A stretch of DNA of 64,000 nt. It comes from JBNNGK01 sp050268245 (GTDB lineage: Bacteria > Pseudomonadota > Gammaproteobacteria > Enterobacterales > Enterobacteriaceae). Below, piece after piece: positions 44,501 through 52,815 of the stretch. The stretch lies in the NCBI RefSeq assembly GCF_050268245.1, contig NZ_JBNNGK010000006.1:1-64000 (forward strand). Direction: 5' to 3'. Every line of letters starts with the position of its first letter. Within the stretch, counting starts at the first letter, position 1. The translations under genes and the position numbers were made by a program. The notes beneath the pieces are model-generated. The model was not told the origin of the DNA. It saw nothing but the letters and a program-made list of their open reading frames with translations, and made no database searches.

Positions 44501-44696
44501 GTTGCTCGGTGCCCTGCCGCTGATGCTCAGTACCGGTGTCGGTGCGGAACTGCGGCGTCCATTGGGCGTGTGCATGGTGGGCGGTCTGGTCATGAGCCAG
44601 ATTCTCACGCTGTTTACCACTCCCGTGATTTACCTGCTGTTTGACAAACTGGCGCGCCGCCCCCGCCGCCAGCCGGATGCGCAGGAGTTGCCGTGA
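41577..44696 (+). CDS. mdtB: Multidrug efflux RND transporter subunit MdtB
   Basis: Inner-membrane RND pump subunit; MdtB and MdtC form a B2C heterotrimer that exports bile salts, novobiocin and other drugs with MdtA and TolC. Twelve transmembrane helices and two large periplasmic loops are apparent. The proton-relay aspartates are in ATGFVVDDAIVVIENI (helix 4) and the partner lysine region is GIVKKNAIMMIDFAL (helix 10). Length is 1039 residues against 1040 in E. coli. The start overlaps the mdtA stop and the end overlaps mdtC by four bases. Confidence 0.97.
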   Translation: MHATPPKTNGGPSRLFILRPVATTLLMVAILLAGIIGYRALPVSALPEVDYPTIQVVTLYPGASPDVVTSAITAPLERQFGQMSGLKQMSSQSSGGASVVTLQFQLELPLDVAEQEVQAAINSATNLLPNDLPYPPIYSKVNPADPPIMTLAVTSSAMPMTQVEDMVETRVAQKISQVNGVGLVTLSGGQRPAVRVKLNANAVAAYGLNSETVRSAISNANVNSAKGSLDGPTRSVTLSANDQMKSAEDYRQLIVAYQNGAAIRLRDIATIEQGAENTRLAAWANKQQAIVLNIQRQPGVNVIATADSIREMLPTLVKSLPKSVDVNVLTDRTTTIRASVNDVQSELLLAIALVVMVIYVFLRNVPATIIPSVAVPLSLVGTFAAMYFLDFSINNLTLMALTIATGFVVDDAIVVIENISRYIEKGEKPLDAALKGAGEIGFTIISLTLSLVAVLIPLLFMGDIVGRLFREFAVTLAIAILISAVVSLTLTPMMCARMLSHESLRKQNRFSRACERFFERVIARYGVWLKVVLNHPWMTLGVALGTLALTVLLYLVIPKGFFPLQDNGIIQGTLEAPQSVSFSNMAERQQQVAAEILKDPAVESLTSFVGVDGSNATLNSGRLQINLKPLNERSDRIPAIIARLQQQAAQFPGVKLYLQPVQDLTIDTQVSRTQYQFTLQAMSLDELSLWVPKLMAELQQTPQLAEVSSNWLDQGLVAYVNVDRDSASRLGISMSDIDNALYNAFGQRLISTIYTQANQYRVVLEHDVSPTPGLSALNDIRLTSSTGAIVPLNALAKIEQRFGPLSINHVDQFPSATVSFNVADGYSLGEAVDAITQAENNLNLPKDITTQFQGATLAFQAALGSTLWLILAAIVAMYIVLGVLYESFIHPVTILSTLPTAGVGALLALMAAGSELDVIAIIGIILLIGIVKKNAIMMIDFALAAEREQGMTPYDAIYQACLLRFRPILMTTLAALLGALPLMLSTGVGAELRRPLGVCMVGGLVMSQILTLFTTPVIYLLFDKLARRPRRQPDAQELP

Positions 44697-47600
44697 AATT
44701 TTTCGCCCTCTTCATCTATCGGCCCGTGGCCACAACCCTGCTGACGCTGGCGATTACGCTCGCCGGCGTCCTCGGTTTCCGCCTGTTACCAGTGTCGCCA
44801 CTGCCACAAGTGGATTTTCCGGTGATCGTCATCAGCGCGTCACTCCCCGGTGCCTCACCGGAAACCATGGCCGCATCGGTGGCGACGCCGTTGGAACGGG
44901 CGCTTGGCCGCATCGCCGGGGTCAATGAAATGACCTCAATGAGCTCGCTTGGCAGCACCCGCGTGATCATGCAATTCGATCTGGAGCGTGACATCAACGG
45001 TGCCGCGCGTGACGTTCAGGCCGCGATCAACGCGGCACAAAGCCTGTTACCTACCGGCATGCCAAACCGACCTCGTTATCGTAAGGTCAACCCGTCCGAT
45101 GCGCCGATCATGATCCTGACGCTTACCTCCGATACCTATAGCCAAGGCCAGCTTTATGATTTCGCATCAACTCAATTGGCTCAAAAAATAGCCCAGACCG
45201 AAGGCGTCGGCGATGTTTCGGTAGGCGGTAGCTCACTGCCGGCGGTACGCGTCGAACTCAACCCCGGCGCGTTATTCAATCAGGGCATTTCACTCGACAA
45301 CGTGCGGCAAGCCATCGCCAACGCTAACGTTCGCCGCCCTCAGGGCGCGGTGGAAAGCCCGCAGCAACGCTGGCAGTTACAAACCAATGATGAGTTAAAA
45401 ACCGCCGCTGAATACCAACCGTTGATTATTCATTACAACAACGGTTCTGCGGTCAGGCTCGGTGACGTGGCCGAGGTTAAAGACTCGGTTCAGGACGTAC
45501 GCAATGCAGGCATGACCAATGCCAAACCGGCCATCATTTTGACCATCAGTCGCGCACCGGATGCCAACATCATCGAAACCGTCGACCGTATTCGTGCGGA
45601 GCTGCCCAACCTACAGGCAAACATCCCGGCCGCGATTCATCTAAACATCGCGCAGGATCGCTCGCCCACCATTCGCGCGTCGCTGGCCGAAGTAGAACAA
45701 TCACTGGTGATCGCCATCGGACTGGTGATTCTGGTGGTCTTTATTTTTCTACGCTCTGGCCGTGCCACGCTGATCCCGGCGGTTGCGGTGCCGGTATCTC
45801 TAATTGGCTCATTCGCCGCCATGTATCTGTGCGGTTTTAGCCTGAATAATTTGTCGTTGATGGCATTAACCATCGCCACCGGTTTCGTGGTTGATGATGC
45901 CATCGTGGTGCTGGAAAACATTTCGCGTCACATTGAAGCAGGCATGAAACCTTTGAACGCGGCGCTCAAAGGCGTGCGCGAGGTCGGTTTTACCGTGCTG
46001 TCGATGAGCGTTTCATTGGTCGCAGTGTTTATTCCGCTGCTGCTGATGAGCGGGCTGCTTGGTCGGTTGTTCCGCGAATTTGCCATCACGCTATCAGTGT
46101 CGATCGGCCTGTCACTGATCGTCTCGCTAACGCTAACGCCAATGATGTGCGCCTATCTGTTGCGCCACCAGCCCGCCAGAACTCAACGCCGAACACGCGG
46201 TTTTGGCCGCCTGTTAGTGGCATTACAACAAGGCTATGGGCGTTCGCTCAACTGGATGTTAGGGCATTCACGCTGGGTGCTGGCACTGTTCTTCGCCACC
46301 CTGGCCTTAAATGCCTGGCTGTATATCAGCATCCCGAAAACCTTCTTCCCAGAGCAGGATACCGGCCGTCTGATGGGCTTTATTCGGGCAGATCAAAGCA
46401 TTTCTTTCCAGGCGATGCGCAGTAAGCTGGAAGACTTTATGAAGATCGTGCGGGAAGATCCCGACGTTGAGAACGTCACCGGCTTTACCGGCGGTTCACG
46501 CACCAACGCGGGCTCGATGTTTATCTCGCTAAAGCCGCTGTCCGAGCGTAGCGATGATGCACAAAAGGTGATCGCCAGGCTGCGTGCCAAGCTGGCGAAA
46601 GAGCCGGGAGCCAGCCTGTTTCTGATGGCGGTACAGGACATTCGCGTCGGTGGGCGGCAGGCTAACGCCAGCTATCAGTACACGTTGTTAGCGGACGATC
46701 TCGGCGAACTGCGCGAATGGGAGCCGAAAATACGCCATGCATTGGCGCAACGGCCAGAGCTGGCAGACGTTAACTCCGATCAACAAGATAAAGGATCGGA
46801 AATGGACTTGGTATACAATCGCGAAACCATGTCACGTCTGGGTATTTCCGTCTCGGATGCCAATAACTTGCTCAATAATGCCTTTGGGCAGCGCCAGATT
46901 TCAACGATTTACCAACCGTTGAATCAGTATAAAGTGGTGATGGAAGTGGCGCCGCCGTACACCCAAGACGTCAGCGCATTAGAAAAAATGTTCGTCATCA
47001 ACAATGAAGGCAAAGCGATTCCGCTGTCGTATTTTGCCCATTGGCAACCGGCCAACGCGCCGCTGTCGGTCAACCATCAAGGGCTATCAGCCGCATCAAC
47101 TATTTCGTTCAACCTGCCGGATGGCGGTAGCCTGTCGGATGCCACCGCCGCCGTCGAACGCACGATGACGGCGCTCGGCGTGCCGCCCACGGTACGCGGT
47201 GAATTTGCCGGCACGGCACAGGTGTTCCAGGAAACGCTACGATCGCAACTGTTCTTGATCCTGGCGGCTATCGCTACGGTGTATATCGTGCTCGGTGTGT
47301 TATATGAGAGTTACATCCATCCGTTGACGATTCTCTCTACCCTGCCTTCTGCCGGGGTAGGCGCACTGCTGGCGCTGCAACTGTTCGGCGCCTCATTTAG
47401 CCTGATTGCGTTAATCGGTATTATGCTGTTGATTGGTATCGTGAAGAAAAACGCCATCATGATGGTCGATTTTGCTTTGGATGCACAGCGCCGCGGCGGC
47501 ATCAGCGCCCGCGAGGCAATTTTCCAAGCCAGTCTGTTGCGCTTCAGGCCGATCATGATGACCACGCTGGCTGCATTATTTGGCGCACTGCCGCTGGTAT

Positions 47601-47773
47601 TGAGCAGCGGGGACGGTGCCGAACTGCGCCAACCGCTAGGGATTACCATTGCGGGCGGACTGGTGATGAGCCAACTGTTGACGCTGTATACCACCCCGGT
47701 CATTTATCTCTATTTCGACCGGCTACAAATGCGTTTTCGCCGCGGTAGAAAGTTGCAACCGCTGCCTGAATAA
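44693..47773 (+). CDS. mdtC: Multidrug efflux RND transporter subunit MdtC
   Basis: Second RND subunit of the MdtABC pump. The GTG start at 44693 overlaps the mdtB stop (GTGA) and begins KFFALFIYRPVATTLL as in E. coli. ATGFVVDDAIVVLENISR and GIVKKNAIMMVDFALDA carry the proton-relay residues. The protein has 1026 residues, as against 1025 in E. coli. In E. coli mdtD (an MFS transporter) comes next; here baeS follows after 78 bases, so mdtD is missing. Confidence 0.97.
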   Translation: MKFFALFIYRPVATTLLTLAITLAGVLGFRLLPVSPLPQVDFPVIVISASLPGASPETMAASVATPLERALGRIAGVNEMTSMSSLGSTRVIMQFDLERDINGAARDVQAAINAAQSLLPTGMPNRPRYRKVNPSDAPIMILTLTSDTYSQGQLYDFASTQLAQKIAQTEGVGDVSVGGSSLPAVRVELNPGALFNQGISLDNVRQAIANANVRRPQGAVESPQQRWQLQTNDELKTAAEYQPLIIHYNNGSAVRLGDVAEVKDSVQDVRNAGMTNAKPAIILTISRAPDANIIETVDRIRAELPNLQANIPAAIHLNIAQDRSPTIRASLAEVEQSLVIAIGLVILVVFIFLRSGRATLIPAVAVPVSLIGSFAAMYLCGFSLNNLSLMALTIATGFVVDDAIVVLENISRHIEAGMKPLNAALKGVREVGFTVLSMSVSLVAVFIPLLLMSGLLGRLFREFAITLSVSIGLSLIVSLTLTPMMCAYLLRHQPARTQRRTRGFGRLLVALQQGYGRSLNWMLGHSRWVLALFFATLALNAWLYISIPKTFFPEQDTGRLMGFIRADQSISFQAMRSKLEDFMKIVREDPDVENVTGFTGGSRTNAGSMFISLKPLSERSDDAQKVIARLRAKLAKEPGASLFLMAVQDIRVGGRQANASYQYTLLADDLGELREWEPKIRHALAQRPELADVNSDQQDKGSEMDLVYNRETMSRLGISVSDANNLLNNAFGQRQISTIYQPLNQYKVVMEVAPPYTQDVSALEKMFVINNEGKAIPLSYFAHWQPANAPLSVNHQGLSAASTISFNLPDGGSLSDATAAVERTMTALGVPPTVRGEFAGTAQVFQETLRSQLFLILAAIATVYIVLGVLYESYIHPLTILSTLPSAGVGALLALQLFGASFSLIALIGIMLLIGIVKKNAIMMVDFALDAQRRGGISAREAIFQASLLRFRPIMMTTLAALFGALPLVLSSGDGAELRQPLGITIAGGLVMSQLLTLYTTPVIYLYFDRLQMRFRRGRKLQPLPE

Positions 47774-47851
47774 CACTAATTAATCACCTAAAGCCCCACA
47801 TCAGTTCATAACTTTTTTTACCGCTTTGGGCACATGCGCAACGAGGATTGA

Positions 47852-49243
47852 ATGAAAATAGGCATTACCGGCAAACTGTTTTTAGCCATCTTCGCCACCT
47901 GCATGTTGATATTAATCACCATGCATTGGGGCGTGCGCCTTAGCTTTGAACGTGGATTTATTGATTACATCAAACACAGCAATGAACAGCGTATTGCCAT
48001 GCTCAGCGAGGCGCTAGAAGAGCAATACCGTCAACACGGCAACTGGCAGTTTCTTCGCAACAACGATCGGGTGGTGTTTCAGATCATGCGTTCGTTCGAT
48101 CAAAACAGCGATAGCAGCCATAACCTACCGCCAAAAGGGTGGCGCACCCAGTTCTGGGTGGTCGATAGCCAATATAATCGGCTGGTCGGTCACCTCGGTA
48201 ATCTCCCCAAAGAAGGGGCGCGACACCCTATTCGTTTTAACAATGAAATCGTCGGGTGGGTGATCGCCACCCCGCCGGAACGGTTAACCCGCAACGCTGA
48301 CATCAACTTCGATCGTCAACAAAAACTCACCAGTTGGTGGATTGTTGCCCTGTCTACCTTGCTGGCAGCGGCAGTCACCTGGCTGATGTCACGCGGATTG
48401 CTGGCACCGGTAAAACGGCTAGTGGCCGGAACACACCGGCTGGCGGCAGGTGATTTCAGCGCACGCGTGGCGGTCAGTAGCCAGGATGAGCTCGGCCGAC
48501 TAGCGTTAGATTTCAACCAACTGGCCACATCGTTGGAGAAAAATGAGCAGATGCGCCGGGCATTTATGGCCGATGTGTCACATGAGCTACGAACCCCATT
48601 AGCAGTGTTGCGCGGCGAGCTAGAAGCCTTACAGGATGGCGTGCGCCAACCGACGCCCGCCTCACTCAGTTCACTCCAGGCCGAAGTCTCCACGCTGACC
48701 AAACTGGTCGACGATTTGCATCAGCTTTCATTGTCTGACCTTGGCGCACTGGCGTACCGGAAATCCCCCGTTGATGCTGTCCACTTACTACAGATTGCCG
48801 TTGCCGCGTTCCGCGAGCGTTTTCATGCCAAAGGGCTGGACATTGTCACCAAACTGCCGGAACGCGCCCCCCTATTCGGCGATCCGGATCGTCTCAATCA
48901 ATTGTTCAATAACCTGCTGGAAAACAGCCTGCGCTATACCGATGCGGGCGGCACATTGGAAGTGGGCGTCGAAGCCAAAGGGAGCAAACTGATTATTTAC
49001 TGGCAGGATAGCGCTCCCGGCGTTAATGACGCGCAGTTATCACGCATCTTCGAGCGTTTTTATCGCACCGAAGGTTCGCGCAACCGGGCGAGCGGCGGCT
49101 CGGGTCTTGGGCTGTCAATCAGCCAAAATATTGTTGAAGCGCACGGCGGCCGCATCCATGCTCAACACTCGCCTTTAGGCGGCGTGCGCGTTACGGTAGA
49201 ATTTCCTTACCCCACCTCATCGATGAAGAACAAGATGCCCTGA
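47852..49243 (+). CDS. baeS: Envelope-stress sensor histidine kinase BaeS
   Basis: Inner-membrane sensor kinase of the Bae two-component system, which responds to envelope toxins (indole, flavonoids, metals) and induces the efflux operon. Two transmembrane helices (about 9-27 and 163-180) flank a periplasmic sensor domain. A HAMP domain follows, then HisKA with H244 in FMADVSHELRTPLAVLR, and HATPase_c with N-box LFNNLLENSLRYTDAGG and G-box SGGSGLGLSI. It has 463 residues and overlaps baeR by one base. Confidence 0.95.
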   Translation: MKIGITGKLFLAIFATCMLILITMHWGVRLSFERGFIDYIKHSNEQRIAMLSEALEEQYRQHGNWQFLRNNDRVVFQIMRSFDQNSDSSHNLPPKGWRTQFWVVDSQYNRLVGHLGNLPKEGARHPIRFNNEIVGWVIATPPERLTRNADINFDRQQKLTSWWIVALSTLLAAAVTWLMSRGLLAPVKRLVAGTHRLAAGDFSARVAVSSQDELGRLALDFNQLATSLEKNEQMRRAFMADVSHELRTPLAVLRGELEALQDGVRQPTPASLSSLQAEVSTLTKLVDDLHQLSLSDLGALAYRKSPVDAVHLLQIAVAAFRERFHAKGLDIVTKLPERAPLFGDPDRLNQLFNNLLENSLRYTDAGGTLEVGVEAKGSKLIIYWQDSAPGVNDAQLSRIFERFYRTEGSRNRASGGSGLGLSISQNIVEAHGGRIHAQHSPLGGVRVTVEFPYPTSSMKNKMP

Positions 49244-49950
49244 TGGAAACACAAAATCATCCCTTGCAGATCATGATCGTCGAAGACGAACCCAAGCTGG
49301 GCCAATTATTGGTGGATTACCTACAGGCGGCCGGTTACGCGACGCACTGGCTGACCAATGGTAACGAGGTCATACCGGCGGTACATCAACAACCGCCGGC
49401 GCTCATCCTGCTGGACTTGATGCTACCGGGCAGCGACGGCTTAACGGTATGCCGCGAACTGCGCCGCTTCACCGACATACCGATCATGATGGTGACGGCA
49501 AAAATCGAAGAAATTGATCGTCTTTTGGGGCTGGAGATCGGCGCAGATGATTATATCTGCAAGCCATATAGCCCACGAGAAGTCGTCGCCCGGGTGAAAA
49601 CCATTCTGCGTCGCTGTTCCCGTCCGTTGGAAAATGCGCCAGAGGAAGCACAGCTCTACATTGATGAGCCGCGCTTTCAGGCCAGCTATCACGGGCAAAT
49701 GTTGGATTTAACCCCCGCAGAATTTCGTTTGTTAAAAACGCTGGCCAGCCAGCCTGGCAATGTGTTTTCACGCGAGCAACTGCTCAACAATTTGTACGAT
49801 GACTACCGCGTGGTCACCGATCGTACCATCGACAGCCATATCAAAAACCTGCGGCGTAAGTTGGAGGCGCTCGATGGTGAAAAAGCCTTTATTCGCTCCG
49901 TTTATGGTGTCGGCTACCGTTGGGAAGCGGAACCGTGCCGATTAGTCTAA
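49243..49950 (+). CDS. baeR: Response regulator BaeR
   Basis: OmpR-family response regulator paired with BaeS. The receiver domain has the acidic pocket IVEDEPK, the phospho-acceptor D58 in LILLDLMLPGSDG, and K near 107 in YICKPYSPREVVAR. The winged-helix domain (about 135-230) ends with RTIDSHIKNLRRKLEAL and SVYGVGYRWE. It has 235 residues. It is last in mdtABC-baeSR and activates that operon in E. coli. An array of REP-type palindromes begins about 20 bases after the stop. Confidence 0.96.
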   Translation: METQNHPLQIMIVEDEPKLGQLLVDYLQAAGYATHWLTNGNEVIPAVHQQPPALILLDLMLPGSDGLTVCRELRRFTDIPIMMVTAKIEEIDRLLGLEIGADDYICKPYSPREVVARVKTILRRCSRPLENAPEEAQLYIDEPRFQASYHGQMLDLTPAEFRLLKTLASQPGNVFSREQLLNNLYDDYRVVTDRTIDSHIKNLRRKLEALDGEKAFIRSVYGVGYRWEAEPCRLV

Positions 49951-49972
49951 CCAACCCGTATCATATTCAGCC

Positions 49973-50283
49973 ATCGTGGCCGGGCATGCGCGGCCTGCAT
50001 TCAACCACCGATGCGGCTGATGGGCGTGGCGTGCCACGCCCCTACGTATAAAGACTCCGGCGTTCTATTCCCCCTGCGGTAATGTTCACCGTAGTGGCCG
50101 GGCATGCCCGGCCTACACGTAACCACTAATGCGACTGACGGGCGCGGCATGCCACGCCCCTACGTATAAAGACTCCGGCGTTCTATTCCCCCTGCGGTAA
50201 TGTTCACCGTAGTGGCTGGGCATGCCCGGCCTACACGTAACCACTAATGCAACTGACGGGCGCGGCATGCCACGCCCCTACGT
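49973..50283. repeat. Tandem 118-bp array of paired REP (GTAG-type) palindromes
   Basis: Two full units (49973-50090 and 50091-50208) and a partial third (50209-50283) repeat with an exact 118-base period; units 2 and 3 are nearly identical and unit 1 is more diverged. Each unit has two facing palindromes: GTAGTGGCCGGGCATGCCCG at the left and, on the other strand, GTAGGGGCGTGGCATGCCGC at the right. Both begin with GTAG, the tetranucleotide characteristic of REPs handled by REP-associated tyrosine transposases (established knowledge). Between units lies a constant spacer with CTCCGGCGTTCTATTCCCCC. The array lies between baeR and yegP, where it may also end or stabilise the baeR transcript. Confidence 0.88.
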
Positions 50284-50372
50284 TGGAAACCGGTGGTGAT
50301 TCGCTTACCTACTCAAAACTCAAGGAAATGGCTACACTTATTTCATCATTGATAACAACAGGAGAAGGCGCT

Positions 50373-50711
50373 ATGGCAACCGGTCACTATGAATTGAAAA
50401 AGTCAGCTAACGGGCAGTACCACTTCACCTTAAAAGCCAGTAATGGAGAGATTATTCTTTCCAGCGAGATGTATGCCACTAAAGCCTCTGCGGAAAACGG
50501 CATTGCTTCGGTCCAAACCAACTCCACCCACGAAACACAATATGAAACCAAAGTCAGCACCAACGGCAAACCCTATTTCGTGCTGAAGGCCAAAAATCAT
50601 CAGGTGATCGGCAACAGTCAGATGTACAGTTCCGATGCCGCTGTCAAAAATGGTATTCAGTCGGTGATGAAAAACGGCCCAACCACGGATATACGCAATC
50701 TGAGTGCCTGA
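50373..50711 (+). CDS. yegP: YegP-like protein with two DUF1508 repeats
   Basis: Small 112-residue protein of unknown function made of two similar DUF1508 units: YELKKSANGQYHFTLKASNG then MYATKASAENGIASVQ, repeated as YETKVSTNGKPYFVLKAKNH then MYSSDAAVKNGIQSV. It matches E. coli YegP in length and pattern. The ATG at 50373 has ACAGGAGAAG at good spacing; an open frame that reaches back to 50247 runs through the REP array and is rejected. A hairpin terminator follows. Confidence 0.88.
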   Translation: MATGHYELKKSANGQYHFTLKASNGEIILSSEMYATKASAENGIASVQTNSTHETQYETKVSTNGKPYFVLKAKNHQVIGNSQMYSSDAAVKNGIQSVMKNGPTTDIRNLSA

Positions 50712-50724
50712 TAGGGCTTCCCGC

Positions 50725-50751
50725 GCGCGATGGCAACATCGCGCATTTTCC
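50725..50751 (+). terminator. Rho-independent terminator after yegP
   Basis: GCGCGATG-GCAA-CATCGCGC is a perfect eight-pair stem with a GNRA-type loop, followed by ATTTTCCC. Confidence 0.75.
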
Positions 50752-50885
50752 CATGATGCAGATCAATCCCCCTTTAATAATCCCGGTTAATTGCTGATTT
50801 TCGCGTGAGCTGCCGTTACAATTCTGCGCTTTCACCGCGCCATAAGGTGGCACGGTGCTGACCTGAAATCAGACAGAGATAATCG

Positions 50886-52238
50886 ATGTTTACACCAGAA
50901 CTTCTTTCACCGGCCGGAACGCTGAAAAACATGCGGTACGCCTTTGCCTATGGCGCAGATGCGGTTTATGCAGGCCAGCCACGTTATAGCCTGCGGGTAC
51001 GCAACAACGAATTCAATCACGAGAATTTGGCGCTGGGGATTAACGAAGCCCACGCCCTCGGTAAAAAATTCTACGTGGTGGTCAATATCGCGCCGCATAA
51101 TGCCAAGCTGAAAACTTTTCTGCGCGATTTAAAACCGGTCATTGATATGGGCCCGGATGCGCTGATCATGTCCGATCCTGGGTTGATCATGATGGTGCGC
51201 GAAGCCTTCCCGCACATGTCAATCCACCTGTCAGTGCAGGCCAATGCGGTCAACTGGGCAACGGTGAAATTTTGGCAGCAAATGGGATTAACACGCGTGA
51301 TTTTATCGCGTGAACTTTCTCTGGAAGAAGTGGCGGAAATCCGCAGCCAGGTTCCTGAAATGGAACTGGAGATCTTCGTGCACGGCGCATTGTGCATGGC
51401 CTATTCCGGCCGCTGCCTGCTTTCTGGTTATATCAACAAACGCGATCCTAATCAGGGCACTTGTACTAATGCTTGTCGTTGGCATTACAAAGCCGAAGAA
51501 GGCAAAGAGGACGATAGCGGCAACATCGTACATCTGCATGAGCCGATTCCCGTGCAAACCGTTGAACCAACATTGGGGATTGGCGCACCAACCGATAAAG
51601 TGTTTATGCTGTCAGAAGCGCAAAAGCCGGGTGAATACATGAGTGCGTTCGAAGATGAACACGGCACTTACATCATGAACTCCAAAGATTTGCGCGCCAT
51701 TCAGCACGTCGAGCGCCTGACTCAGTTAGGAGTACACTCGTTAAAAATAGAGGGGCGGACCAAGTCATTTTATTATTGCGCCCGCACCGCACAGGTCTAT
51801 CGCCGTGCCATTGATGATGCTGCCGCGGGTAAGCCGTTCGATCCATCCCTACTCACCACGCTGGAAGGCCTGGCGCACCGGGGTTATACCGAAGGATTCC
51901 TGCGTCGCCATACCCATGATTCGCATCAAAATTATGAGTACGGTTCTTCCATTTCCGAACGCCAGCAGTTCGTCGGTGAGTTTACCGGTAAACACCGTGA
52001 CGGTTGGGCAGAAGTTGACGTGAAAAACAAATTCGCCTGTGGCGATAGCGTCGAACTGATGACTCCAAGCGGCAATATCGTGTTTACATTAGACAGCATG
52101 CAGAATAAGAAAGGCGAAGCAATCACGGTTGCACCTGGCAACGGTCACATTGTTTACTTGCCGATCCCGCCAGATGTCGATCTCAATTATGCGTTACTGA
52201 TCCGCAACTTGCCGCAACAGAGTAACCTGACGGAGTAA
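50886..52238 (+). CDS. yegQ: tRNA 5-hydroxyuridine modification protein YegQ/TrhP (U32 family)
   Basis: U32-family protein, also named TrhP, required for prephenate-dependent formation of 5-hydroxyuridine at position 34 of certain tRNAs. The sequence begins FTPELLSPAGTLKNMRYAFA and has the U32 signature EIFVHGALCMAYSGRCLLS, then NQGTCTNACRW, with conserved cysteines suited to an iron-sulfur cluster, and a C-terminal beta-barrel from about 360. It has 450 residues against 453 in E. coli. It is monocistronic, with CyaR about 225 bases downstream as in E. coli. Confidence 0.94.
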   Translation: MFTPELLSPAGTLKNMRYAFAYGADAVYAGQPRYSLRVRNNEFNHENLALGINEAHALGKKFYVVVNIAPHNAKLKTFLRDLKPVIDMGPDALIMSDPGLIMMVREAFPHMSIHLSVQANAVNWATVKFWQQMGLTRVILSRELSLEEVAEIRSQVPEMELEIFVHGALCMAYSGRCLLSGYINKRDPNQGTCTNACRWHYKAEEGKEDDSGNIVHLHEPIPVQTVEPTLGIGAPTDKVFMLSEAQKPGEYMSAFEDEHGTYIMNSKDLRAIQHVERLTQLGVHSLKIEGRTKSFYYCARTAQVYRRAIDDAAAGKPFDPSLLTTLEGLAHRGYTEGFLRRHTHDSHQNYEYGSSISERQQFVGEFTGKHRDGWAEVDVKNKFACGDSVELMTPSGNIVFTLDSMQNKKGEAITVAPGNGHIVYLPIPPDVDLNYALLIRNLPQQSNLTE

Positions 52239-52415
52239 ACCCTTTACTTCATGGTGAACGCCGCCTTTCCCCAGAGGCGGCACGTGGCGGGGCATATATA
52301 TGCTCCCGCCACTTTCCCAGCAACGGTTTTGTCGATGGGATTAGCGCACTGTGGATAAAACTAAACGTCTCGCGCGTCACACATCTGCGGTTTAGCCGGA
52401 AAAGGAATACAAATA

Positions 52416-52464
52416 TTAGAATTAGATCACATCAATGCGTTAACTACTGGGTTAATATCAAGCT
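52416..52464 (+). promoter_or_regulatory. cyaR promoter with class II CRP site
   Basis: TTAGAATTAGATCACA (52416-52431) has a perfect right half (TCACA) and a degraded left half of a CRP site. Its centre lies 41.5 bases before the inferred start of CyaR at 52465, the classic class II position. TAATAT at 52453-52458 serves as -10. CRP activation of cyaR is known in E. coli; the coordinates here are my inference. Confidence 0.68.
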
Positions 52465-52551
52465 GCTTAAAACAAACAATGAAAATATTTGCATAGTAAT
52501 ACTAGGAACCACCTCCTTAACCAGCCCAATCTCCCTTGGGCTGGTTTTTTC
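52465..52551 (+). ncRNA. cyaR: CyaR (RyeE) Hfq-dependent small RNA
   Basis: The stretch AGGAACCACCTCCTTA followed by CC, a stem around ATCTCCCTT and a T-rich end is the diagnostic region of CyaR. E. coli CyaR base-pairs through it with ribosome binding sites (ompX, luxS, nadE, yqaE) and represses them. The 5' end GCTTAAAACAAACAATG resembles E. coli GCTGAAAAACATAACCC in position. The terminator stem differs in sequence from E. coli (CCAGCCCAA/TTGGGCTGG here) but keeps shape and the ATCTCCCTT loop. The gene lies downstream of yegQ, its E. coli position. It is about 87 bases long; both ends are inferred. Confidence 0.9.
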
Positions 52552-52555
52552 TTTT
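52519..52555 (+). terminator. CyaR intrinsic terminator
   Basis: AACCAGCCCAA pairs with TTGGGCTGGTT around TCTCCC and is followed by TTTTCTTTT. It is the 3' end of CyaR and its Hfq-binding tail. Confidence 0.92.
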
Positions 52556-52815
52556 AGCGCCTCCCTATCTAACTAATACATCTCAGCATGATTTTCACCA
52601 TTCGTTACTTACTCAGATTGAAGTTTTCGTTATGGCGCTCGGATTAACCTACATTACCGTAGATAAAATATTTTTTTGATATTGATAACTGGGGTTTAAA
52701 TTTCACCCCAGCATGGCGTATTATTTATATTGTTATTTTTTTGATAAATGTTTTTTTTACCGTTAACCTGATCATTCAATGGTATTAAGACACGGTTAAT
52801 TAATAAGGTTTCACT

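Noticed and set aside
49973..50283. Regular repeats considered as a CRISPR array
   Set aside because: The whole 118-base unit repeats without unique spacers, each unit contains two REP palindromes, and no cas genes are present.
50247..50372. N-terminal extension of yegP through the REP array
   Set aside because: The extension is encoded by repeat DNA, and a strong ribosome site precedes the ATG at 50373, which gives the E. coli length.
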